Assembly (NCBI GenBank): GCA_018663625.1
Contig: JABJPX010000057.1
Span: 1-43,255 of the forward strand
Reading direction: 5' to 3'
Source of the DNA: Polaribacter sp.
GTDB lineage: Bacteria; Bacteroidota; Bacteroidia; Flavobacteriales; Flavobacteriaceae
DNA length: 43,255 bases
The notes beneath the pieces were generated by a model. The model made no database searches. It was not told the origin of the DNA and worked only from the letters and a program-made list of their open reading frames with translations. Both the position numbers and the translations under genes were made by a program. Below are positions 24,004-31,727 of the stretch, in pieces (position 1 is the first letter of the stretch; every line of letters begins with the position of its first letter).

Positions 24004-24318
24004 AATTTGTTAATTTGTAAAGGTTCTCGACCTTGATTATTAAAAATCTCACCATCTCGTGGTAAGTGGGCGCAAAAGTACAAAAACCTTTTGAATCTAA
24101 AAGCCTGATTTTTTAATTTTTTTTGAGCGTTTAAACGAGCTTTCACTACTCGCATCCCGATAAAAAGCGGAAGTGCTTAAACAGATCGTTCAATCTCGAA
24201 CGCAATTGGTGATAAACATCTCATAATAGTTAATAACTTCCGATTAAAAATCTTACAAAAAAATGTAAATTTACAATCCGTTTTAAACGCTTACAAACAT
24301 CAATAAACACTCTTTTTC
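24004..24318. other. Intergenic region between rpsP and dnaE (315 bases)
   Basis: This divergent gap holds the rpsP -7 box at 24073-24080. It also holds a stretch less AT-rich than the rest at 24124-24202 with imperfect inverted repeats: GTTTAA/TTAAAC and CACT/AGTG arms around 24129-24182, then CGTTC/GAACG at 24187-24202. A perfect palindrome, TGTAAATTTACA, lies at 24264-24275, 43 bases before the dnaE ATG. No coding frame in it looks real to me, and no -7 box for dnaE is convincing. Confidence 0.6.
24073..24080 (-). promoter_or_regulatory. -7 promoter element for rpsP-rimM-tRNA
   Basis: TACTTTTG on the minus strand fits TAnnTTTG. It lies 69 bases before the rpsP ATG, leaving a leader of about 65 bases. 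Confidence 0.55.
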
Positions 24319-27300
24319 ATGTACTTAATTTTTGATACAGAAACTACCGGTTTACCTAAAAGTTGGAATGCTCCAATTACCAACACAGACAACTGGCCGA
24401 GATGTGTACAAATTGCATGGCAATTGCATGATGAAATGGGAAATGTCATAGAGCACAATAATTTCCTAATAAAACCAGCGGGATACAACATTCCCTACGA
24501 TGCTGAAAGAATTCATGGAATTTCTACGGAATTGGCAGAGGAACAAGGAATTTCATTAGCAGAAGGACTGGATTTATTTAATGAAGCGTTGGAAAAAACC
24601 ACCTTTATTGTGGGTCAAAATTTAAATTTTGACTTGAACATTATGGGTTGTGAATTTCACAGACTGGGTGTTGAAAATAAACTAACCTCACTTCCTGTTT
24701 TAGATACTTGTACCGAAAAAACGGCATTGATGTGCCAGATTCCTGGAGGGCGTGGTGGAAAATTTAAATTGCCCACCTTAACAGAACTACACACACATTT
24801 ATTTGGTACTGGTTTTGGTGATGCACACAATGCAACTGCCGATGTAGAAGCAACAACTCGTTGTTTTTTAGAATTAATTCGTTTAAGAAAATTTACACCT
24901 GAACAACTAGGAGTAACTCCCGACTATTTTAAAAGCTTCTCAGAAACCAATCCGAATCCAATTCAGGTCCTTGGATTAAAACACATCAACCTAAAAAAAG
25001 AAAGTGAAAAAATAAGAAAACGTCTCGAAAAATTAAAAGACACCAAAGAGACAAAGTCGACTTCCGACGGTTTGGCCGAAATGGAAAATGTGCAATTTTC
25101 ACACCTGCACAATCACACACAGTTTTCCGTTTTACAATCGACCATGCAAATCGGAAACATTATAAAAGCTGCTGCAAAAGACAACATGCCTGCAGTTGCC
25201 ATGACAGACACGGCAAACATGATGGGTTCCTTTCATTTTGTAAGTGCTGTTTTAAATCACAATAAAACAGCAGCAACTCCAATCAAACCCATCGTTGGCT
25301 GTGAGTTTAATGTCTGTGGAGACCACAAAAATAAATCGGTAAAAGACAATGGCTACCAAGTTGTTTTACTGGCTAAAAATAAAAGGGGATATCATAATTT
25401 AGCAAAAATGTCATCCATCGCATTTGTAGATGGATTTTATTATGTTCCAAGAATTGACAGAGAAATCATTCAAAAGTACAAAGAAGACATTATTGTTTTA
25501 ACAGGAAACCTGTACGGTGAAGTGCCTAGTAAAATTCTAAATCTTGGAGAAAAACAAGCCGAAGAAGCATTGCTATGGTGGAAGTCCGAATTTAAAGACG
25601 ATTTTTATATTGAGTTGATGCGCCACAATCAACAAGACGAAAAAATTGTAAATGAAACTTTATTAAAATTCTCAAAAAATCATAATATAAAAGTTGTTGC
25701 CTCCAACAACACCTTTTACTTAGAACAAAAAGATTCCAATGCACACGATATTTTATTGTGTGTAAAAGATGGTGAAAAGCAAGCAACTCCCATTGGAAAA
25801 GGGCGTGGCTATCGTTATGGCCTACCAAACGACGAATACTATTTTAAGTCTACCCAAGAGATGAAAACGCTCTTTGCTGACTTGCCAGAAGCCATTATTA
25901 ACATTCAAGAAATTGTCGATAAAATAGAAATTTTCACCCTAGCCCGTGATGTTTTATTACCCGAATTTGACATCCCAGAAGAATTTAAAGATCCAAAAGA
26001 CAAAGAGGATGAAGGAAAAAGAGGAGAAAACAATTTCCTAAAACACCTTACATTCGTCGGTGCTAAAAAACGGTATGGAGAAATTACAGAATCCATTAAA
26101 GAGCGTTTGGACTTTGAGCTTTCTGTGATTGAAAAAACAGGATATCCTGGTTATTTCTTAATTGTAGAAGATTTTATTCGTGAAGCTAGAAACATGAACG
26201 TTGCCGTAGGTCCAGGTCGGGGTTCTGCCGCAGGGTCGGTGGTTGCTTATTGCCTATGGATTACCAATATAGATCCTATTAAATATGACCTTCTTTTTGA
26301 GCGTTTCTTAAATCCAGAACGTGTTTCGATGCCCGATATCGATATTGATTTTGATGATGAAGGACGTGGAAGAGTTATGGATTATGTGATTGACAAATAT
26401 GGCTCCAATCAAGTAGCCCAAATTATCACTTATGGGACCATGGCTGCAAAGTCTTCCATTAGAGACACCGCAAGAGTTTTAGATTTACCCCTTTTTGAAG
26501 CCGATCGAATTGCAAAATTAATCCCTCTAATTAAGCTAAAGAACATTTTTGGTGAAGATGCAAAAAGCAAAGGGAAAGTTGCCGGTTTAAGATCGGAAGA
26601 AAAACAATTAGTAGAAGAATTAAAATCCATTTCTTACGGAAGTGATTTGGCTGCAGAAACCATTAATAAGGCGACCATTTTAGAAGGCTCTGTTAGAAAT
26701 ACTGGAATTCACGCCTGTGGTGTTATAATTACTCCTGGTGACATTACCAATTATGTTCCGGTAGCATTGGCGAAGGATTCTGACATGTATGTGACCCAAT
26801 TTGATAACTCTGTAGTAGAATCTGCTGGCTTATTAAAAATGGATTTTTTGGGGTTAAAAACATTAACATTAATCAAAGATACCGTCAAAATTGTAAAGGC
26901 AAAACACAATATCGATCTAGACCCAGAAAACTTTCCATTAGATGATGAAAAGACGTATGAATTGTTTCAAAAAGGAGAGACCGTAGGTATTTTTCAGTAT
27001 GAATCTCCAGGAATGCAAAAACACATGCGTTCTTTAAAACCGACTGTATTTGCAGATTTAATTGCTATGAATGCCTTGTACAGACCTGGACCAATGGAAT
27101 ACATTCCCTCTTTTATTAATCGAAAACACGGAAACGAAGATATTGAGTATGATTTGCCTGCCATGGAAGAGTATTTGGCAGAAACCTATGGAATTACAGT
27201 TTATCAAGAGCAAGTAATGTTGCTTTCGCAAAAACTGGCCAACTTTACAAAAGGGGAAGCCGATGTTTTGCGGAAAGCGATGGGAAAAAAGCAAATTGCG

Positions 27301-28656
27301 GTTTTAGATAAAATGAAGCCAAAGTTTGTAGCACAAGCCGCTGCGAATGGACATGATGCAGAGAAATTAGAAAAAATTTGGAAAGATTGGGAAGCATTCG
27401 CCAGTTACGCCTTTAACAAATCGCACTCTACCTGTTATGCCTGGATTGCCTATCAAACTGCCTACTTAAAAGCACATTATCCAGCCGAATACATGGCCTC
27501 GGTATTGTCGAACAACATGAACGATATTAAATCCGTTTCTTTTTTCATGGAAGAATGCAAACGTATGGGCTTAGCCGTTTTAGGTCCAGATTTGAATGAA
27601 TCTTATTTGAAATTTTCGGTGAACGATGAAGGTGCAGTTCGTTTTGGAATGGCTGCTGTAAAAGGCGTTGGTGCTGGAGCCGTTAGAGCAATTATAAAAG
27701 AACGAAAAGAAAATGGAAATTTCAATTCAATTTTCGATCTCGCAAAACGTGTCGATTTGCGCGCAGCTAATAAAAAATCATTTGACAGTCTTGTAAAAGC
27801 AGGTGCTTTTGATTCTTTTTCCGACACGCACAGAGCACAATACTTTAGTACCGATGAAAAAGGAGTTACCTTTTTAGAACGTGCCATGAAATTTGGTAGC
27901 AAATACCAAGAAAATGAAAATTCTGCACAAGTATCTATGTTTGGAGAAACCTCTAACGTGCAGTTTCCAGAACCAGACATTCCAGAATGTGAAACTTGGG
28001 GCACTATGGAATTGCTCTCTCAAGAAAAAGAAGTAATTGGCATCTACATTTCTGCACATCCTTTAGATGATTTTAAAAATGAAATGATTTTTTGCAACGC
28101 TACTTTAAAACATTTTAAAGACGATTTGTCTAAGTGCCTCAACATGAATTTATCATTCGCTGGTATCATTTCAGACGTGCAACACCGCGTTTCGAAGGCA
28201 GGTAAGGGATGGGCAATGTTTACGATTGAAGATTATGGCGATAGTCATGAATTCAGGATTTTTGGGGAAGAATACTTAAAAATGAAACACTTCTTAGTCC
28301 CCAACTCATTCTTGTTTGTGCGTGCTACAATTCAACCAGGTTGGACAAATAAAGAAGGTGTAAAAGGAGAACCAAGATTGAAATTTACAGAAATGAAGTT
28401 GTTGCATGACATTATGGATGAACTTTGTAAAAAAATTACGATTAAAATTCCGTTGGAAGAAATTAAAGAAAATACCATTTTAAACTTGGAGACCATTCTA
28501 AAAAACAATCCCGGAAAACAAGCATTGCATTTTACCATTTGGGATGCTAAAGAAAAAATTGAAGTAAGTCTTCCAAGTAGAAATACAAAAATTAAAATCT
28601 CCAATGAATTATTGACAACGCTAGAAACGCAGCAAATTAACTTTAAACTGAATTAA
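24319..28656 (+). CDS. dnaE: DNA polymerase III alpha subunit with fused DnaQ-type exonuclease
   Basis: The 1445-residue replicative polymerase starts with a DEDDh proofreading exonuclease (about 1-190). Its catalytic residues are all present: D6 and E8 in FDTETTG, D105 in NLNFD, H170 and D175 in DAHNATADVEAT. A charged linker leads to the PHP domain, which begins with FSHLHNHTQFS (260-270). The polymerase palm contains PGRGSAAGSVVAY and the metal-binding PDIDIDF (672-678). Later come YRPGPMEYIPSFINRKHG, the fingers, the helix-hairpin-helix region and an OB-like domain near 1250-1350. In E. coli proofreading is by a separate DnaQ; here polymerase and exonuclease are one chain. The frame is intact throughout. 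The gene appears monocistronic. Confidence 0.96.
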   Translation: MYLIFDTETTGLPKSWNAPITNTDNWPRCVQIAWQLHDEMGNVIEHNNFLIKPAGYNIPYDAERIHGISTELAEEQGISLAEGLDLFNEALEKTTFIVGQNLNFDLNIMGCEFHRLGVENKLTSLPVLDTCTEKTALMCQIPGGRGGKFKLPTLTELHTHLFGTGFGDAHNATADVEATTRCFLELIRLRKFTPEQLGVTPDYFKSFSETNPNPIQVLGLKHINLKKESEKIRKRLEKLKDTKETKSTSDGLAEMENVQFSHLHNHTQFSVLQSTMQIGNIIKAAAKDNMPAVAMTDTANMMGSFHFVSAVLNHNKTAATPIKPIVGCEFNVCGDHKNKSVKDNGYQVVLLAKNKRGYHNLAKMSSIAFVDGFYYVPRIDREIIQKYKEDIIVLTGNLYGEVPSKILNLGEKQAEEALLWWKSEFKDDFYIELMRHNQQDEKIVNETLLKFSKNHNIKVVASNNTFYLEQKDSNAHDILLCVKDGEKQATPIGKGRGYRYGLPNDEYYFKSTQEMKTLFADLPEAIINIQEIVDKIEIFTLARDVLLPEFDIPEEFKDPKDKEDEGKRGENNFLKHLTFVGAKKRYGEITESIKERLDFELSVIEKTGYPGYFLIVEDFIREARNMNVAVGPGRGSAAGSVVAYCLWITNIDPIKYDLLFERFLNPERVSMPDIDIDFDDEGRGRVMDYVIDKYGSNQVAQIITYGTMAAKSSIRDTARVLDLPLFEADRIAKLIPLIKLKNIFGEDAKSKGKVAGLRSEEKQLVEELKSISYGSDLAAETINKATILEGSVRNTGIHACGVIITPGDITNYVPVALAKDSDMYVTQFDNSVVESAGLLKMDFLGLKTLTLIKDTVKIVKAKHNIDLDPENFPLDDEKTYELFQKGETVGIFQYESPGMQKHMRSLKPTVFADLIAMNALYRPGPMEYIPSFINRKHGNEDIEYDLPAMEEYLAETYGITVYQEQVMLLSQKLANFTKGEADVLRKAMGKKQIAVLDKMKPKFVAQAAANGHDAEKLEKIWKDWEAFASYAFNKSHSTCYAWIAYQTAYLKAHYPAEYMASVLSNNMNDIKSVSFFMEECKRMGLAVLGPDLNESYLKFSVNDEGAVRFGMAAVKGVGAGAVRAIIKERKENGNFNSIFDLAKRVDLRAANKKSFDSLVKAGAFDSFSDTHRAQYFSTDEKGVTFLERAMKFGSKYQENENSAQVSMFGETSNVQFPEPDIPECETWGTMELLSQEKEVIGIYISAHPLDDFKNEMIFCNATLKHFKDDLSKCLNMNLSFAGIISDVQHRVSKAGKGWAMFTIEDYGDSHEFRIFGEEYLKMKHFLVPNSFLFVRATIQPGWTNKEGVKGEPRLKFTEMKLLHDIMDELCKKITIKIPLEEIKENTILNLETILKNNPGKQALHFTIWDAKEKIEVSLPSRNTKIKISNELLTTLETQQINFKLN

Positions 28657-28709
28657 TTTTTAATAGTCAATAAACCATAAAAAGTAGACTAAAAAAATAG
28701 ATTATACCT

Positions 28710-28717
28710 TACTTTTG
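28710..28717 (+). promoter_or_regulatory. -7 promoter element for the flavoprotein-HAD pair
   Basis: TACTTTTG fits TAnnTTTG and ends 19 bases before the ATG at 28737. An earlier ATG at 28733 opens only a 6-codon frame that overlaps the real start. Confidence 0.55.
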
Positions 28718-28736
28718 CAGCCAATCAAAAAAATGA

Positions 28737-30041
28737 ATGAAGCAAGAAAATAATGGTGTTTGGACCAGTTGGAATGAAAACCTTACCTATAAATACAAGT
28801 CTCTTTACAGAATTACGACCGAAAAAGAATTGCAAGAAGTTGTTGCAAAAACAGACAAAATTCGATTTTTCGGAACGAAACAATCCTCAGCGGATATTGC
28901 TGCAGGAATTGATACTCTCATTGATATTACATCCTATAATAAAATCCTATCCTATAATGAAACAGAACGAACCGTAACGGTTCAATCGGGCGTCATTTTA
29001 GGGGATCTACTAGAAGCGATTGAAGCAAAAGGTTGGTGTATTCCTTGTTTGCCGGACATCAATACAATTACAATTGGTGGTGCCTTAGCAACAGGAACCC
29101 ATGGTACAAGTGGTCATTTACTTTGTGAATACATGACAAGTTGTACTTTGGTTTTAGCAAATGGTTCCTTAAAAACCGTCCCTAAAAGTGATACTTTGAT
29201 GCAGGCTGTTCGTGTTTCTCTAGGTGCATTGGGCGTAATATCTACCGTTACCTTTAGCTGTGAACCTATTTATACGCTACATGTAAAAGAGGGACCAGAA
29301 AACGATTCTGAATGGTTGCCGAAAATTAAAGAACGGTTGCAAAAACATGATTTTTTAAGGATATTATGGCTTCCCCACACCGATAAAGGGTATGTGATTA
29401 CTGGAGATAAAATAGCTCCAGAAACTAAAATAACTGAAAACTTAGGACCAAAATATTTAAAACATCGAAGAAAAGCTTCGAAAATACTGTATAAATACTC
29501 ACATGTTTTCCCATGGATTACAGCGATTGCAAATCGACTTTTATACAAAGGTTTTTTCAGTGCTAATAAAGAATACAAAGGATCTTTATACCAAGCAACC
29601 GTAACAAAATCGAGAGGCGCTACTTTGGAATTAGCAGAATGGACTATTGGATTGGATAGATTTCCACTTGTTTTTGATGAATTGAAAACAGAGATTAATA
29701 AATGGAGCAATAAATCATTTATACATATTCCAATGGATATCCGTTTTATATACAAAGACAAATCTTGGTTAAGCTATGCATATCAAGAAGATACTGTTAC
29801 TATGGGCTGTGTTTCAAGAAATGCAGCAACTGCAGACACCTATGAAGCTTTTAAAACCATTGAAACTATTTTCTTAAAACACGGAGGAAAACCTCATTGG
29901 GGCAAACGTTTTACAGCAAAAGATGCAGCACTTAGTAAAATCTATTCGAAATGGGAGGACTTCAAACAATTGAGACATCGCATGGATCCTACAAATAAAT
30001 TTTTGAATCCTTATTTAAGTAAATTATTTAACGAAAAATAA
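28737..30041 (+). CDS. FAD-linked sugar-lactone oxidase-like protein (ALO family)
   Basis: The 434-residue protein has a VAO/PCMH-type FAD domain at the N-terminus: VQSGVILGDLLEAIEAKGW and TITIGGALATGTHGTSGHL (111-129). It ends with the D-arabinono-1,4-lactone oxidase C-terminal domain, with the active-site-like GGKPHWGKRFT followed by the closing RMDPTNKFLNPYL. Family members oxidise aldono-lactones or alditols and pass electrons to O2 or an acceptor. Relatives that hold FAD covalently have His in a GSGHS loop; here the loop is GTKQSS (46-51), with Gln in the His position, so FAD should be bound non-covalently. A HAD hydrolase gene follows 9 bases later, so the two probably act in one pathway. 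The substrate is unknown. Confidence 0.88.
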   Translation: MKQENNGVWTSWNENLTYKYKSLYRITTEKELQEVVAKTDKIRFFGTKQSSADIAAGIDTLIDITSYNKILSYNETERTVTVQSGVILGDLLEAIEAKGWCIPCLPDINTITIGGALATGTHGTSGHLLCEYMTSCTLVLANGSLKTVPKSDTLMQAVRVSLGALGVISTVTFSCEPIYTLHVKEGPENDSEWLPKIKERLQKHDFLRILWLPHTDKGYVITGDKIAPETKITENLGPKYLKHRRKASKILYKYSHVFPWITAIANRLLYKGFFSANKEYKGSLYQATVTKSRGATLELAEWTIGLDRFPLVFDELKTEINKWSNKSFIHIPMDIRFIYKDKSWLSYAYQEDTVTMGCVSRNAATADTYEAFKTIETIFLKHGGKPHWGKRFTAKDAALSKIYSKWEDFKQLRHRMDPTNKFLNPYLSKLFNEK

Positions 30042-30050
30042 CCCATTAAA

Positions 30051-30704
30051 ATGTTACCAAAAGGAGTATTATTTGATTTTGACGGCGTTGTTGTTGATAG
30101 TTATATCAGTCATTATTCGGCGTGGGCTTCTGCTTTTAAAGAATTATTTGGAGAAGAAATTGTTGCATTTCCAAAAATGCATACTGGAAAATCTCCGATG
30201 ATTATTGCGAACTATTTTTGTAGTGTCCTTGATAAAGAAGACCAAACTGAAGCTTTATTTTTTCTAAAAGACAAGCATTTAGATGTCCATTTTATCACTC
30301 CTGAAATTTTGCCTGGCGTGCATGAATGCACTTCTTTTTTAACAAAAAACAAAATCAACTACGGCATTGCGAGTAATGCAACCCGACAATTTTTAAAAAA
30401 CAGCATTCATCATTTAAACTTAAATTTTCCAACCGTTTTTGGCGTGGAAGATTATGAAAAACCAAAACCTGCTCCAGAAGCCTATGTTACCTTGGCAAAA
30501 GCGTTGAATTTCTCGGAAACTGATTTTAAAGATCTTTGGGTTTTTGAGGATAGTTTAACAGGGACTACTGCTGCAAAATTAGCGGGTATGATTCCGATTG
30601 GAATTTTAACGCAGTTTACGGAAGAGGAATTAAAAAAAGCAGGTAGCGCAATGGTTTTTCCTACATTATTGGAGGCATATCAATATTTAATAAGCCTTTC
30701 TTAA
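30051..30704 (+). CDS. HAD-superfamily hydrolase, beta-phosphoglucomutase-like
   Basis: The 217-residue protein is a subfamily IA HAD phosphatase. The nucleophile motif is FDFDGVVVDS (8-17, with D9 as nucleophile and D11 as acid/base), motif II is the Ser/Asn in YGIASNATRQFL, the motif III Lys is in VEDYEKPKPAPEAYVTLA, and motif IV is WVFEDSLTGTTAAKLAGM. The helical cap after motif I is typical of phosphoglycolate phosphatase and beta-phosphoglucomutase relatives, which act on small phosphorylated sugars. It is 9 bases downstream of the lactone oxidase-like gene, so a sugar phosphate or polyol phosphate is a fair guess. Its stop overlaps the gldA stop in a TTAA. Confidence 0.88.
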   Translation: MLPKGVLFDFDGVVVDSYISHYSAWASAFKELFGEEIVAFPKMHTGKSPMIIANYFCSVLDKEDQTEALFFLKDKHLDVHFITPEILPGVHECTSFLTKNKINYGIASNATRQFLKNSIHHLNLNFPTVFGVEDYEKPKPAPEAYVTLAKALNFSETDFKDLWVFEDSLTGTTAAKLAGMIPIGILTQFTEEELKKAGSAMVFPTLLEAYQYLISLS

Positions 30705-31618
30705 TGGGAGGTTAGTTCTGTAAATAAACTTTCTAATGTTTTATTTTCTGAGCTTAACTCTAAAATTGTAATATTCTTTTCTTGTGCAAAGTCAAATAAT
30801 TTTGGTCGCATATCTTCTTCGTTCTCAAAAGTAAGTTCCCAAGTATTGTTGCCCAAATCTTTTGAAGAAACAAGTAGTTCTAATTGCTGAAATTGGGATG
30901 CATTTACTTTGCCATTAAAAATGACTTTTATAATTTGTTGGTGGTTTTTTTGAAGTTCAACCAATGTTTTATCAATTAAAACAACTCCTTTCTTAATGAT
31001 AATTACACGGTCACAAACGGCTTCCACTTCTTGCATGATGTGTGTAGAAAATAACACTGTTTTTTCTTTTCCTAAAGTTTGAATCAGTGTTCGAATTTCG
31101 AGGAGTTGATTGGGATCTAAACCGGTGGTTGGCTCGTCTAAAATTAATACCTTCGGATTGTGCAATATTGCAGCGGCCAACCCTACTCTTTGCTGATATC
31201 CTTTTGATAATTGATTTATTTTCTTATCGGCCTCTAAAGTCAACCCTACTTTTGTAATGCACTTTTCAATCTGTTCTTTTACCGTCACATCAATAAGCTC
31301 AGAAATCTGATATACCGAAGCTTGGAATTGTAGATACTCTCGCACATACATGTCTGAATATAACGGATTGTGTTCGGGTAAATACCCGATGGTCTTTTGA
31401 GCTGCTGTTGGATTTTGTAACACGTTGATTTCATCAACAAAAACAGTTCCTGAGTCTGGTTTTATAAACCCTGTTAAGATTTTCATTAGGGTTGATTTCC
31501 CAGCTCCGTTGGGACCTAAAAAACCAATAACTTGTCCTTTATCTGCTGAAAATGAAACCTGGTTTAAGGCTTTTTGTGTATTATACGTTTTACAAATGGA
31601 AGTAACTTGAATAGACAT
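30701..31618 (-). CDS. gldA: Gliding-motility ABC transporter ATPase GldA
   Basis: The 305-residue ABC ATPase has Walker A GPNGAGKS (35-42), signature LSKGYQQRVGLAAAI, Walker B VLILDEP and the switch His in FSTHIMQEVEAVCDRV, followed by a C-terminal domain of about 85 residues (VIFNGKVNASQFQQLELLV...). The sequence from GFLGPNGAGKSTLMKILTG through IGYLPEHNPLYSDMYVREYLQF matches GldA, which works with the membrane proteins GldF and GldG and is required for gliding in Flavobacterium johnsoniae. gldF and gldG are not in this window, and GldA-like proteins also occur in non-gliding Bacteroidota. A complete promoter sits only four bases before the ATG. Confidence 0.88.
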   Translation of the reverse strand: MSIQVTSICKTYNTQKALNQVSFSADKGQVIGFLGPNGAGKSTLMKILTGFIKPDSGTVFVDEINVLQNPTAAQKTIGYLPEHNPLYSDMYVREYLQFQASVYQISELIDVTVKEQIEKCITKVGLTLEADKKINQLSKGYQQRVGLAAAILHNPKVLILDEPTTGLDPNQLLEIRTLIQTLGKEKTVLFSTHIMQEVEAVCDRVIIIKKGVVLIDKTLVELQKNHQQIIKVIFNGKVNASQFQQLELLVSSKDLGNNTWELTFENEEDMRPKLFDFAQEKNITILELSSENKTLESLFTELTSH

Positions 31619-31622
31619 TTTA

Positions 31623-31652
31623 CAAACATAGTTTGAATTCTATTGATACCAA
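31623..31652 (-). promoter_or_regulatory. Complete promoter immediately before gldA
   Basis: On the minus strand TTG (31652-31650), a 19-base spacer and TATGTTTG (31630-31623) form a consensus Bacteroidota promoter. Only four bases separate it from the gldA ATG, so transcription should begin at or next to the start codon. Confidence 0.75.
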
Positions 31653-31673
31653 AATTCTTTAAAGTTTTGTTCA

Positions 31674-31706
31674 CAAAAAAAACCGATTGAAAATTCAATC
31701 GGTTTT
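31674..31706 (-). terminator. Terminator of the metalloprotease gene, minus strand
   Basis: On the minus strand a 13-bp inverted repeat (AAAACCGATTGAA with TTCAATCGGTTTT) is followed by T residues to 31675. The central AT pairs probably open to give a normal loop. It is 21 bases past the stop of the protease gene. Confidence 0.88.
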
Positions 31707-31727
31707 ACAATTTATTAAAAAAGAAGG

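Noticed and set aside
24319..24888. Separate dnaQ-like gene in front of dnaE
   Set aside because: The frame is continuous through the linker with no stop or credible internal start, so it is a fusion.
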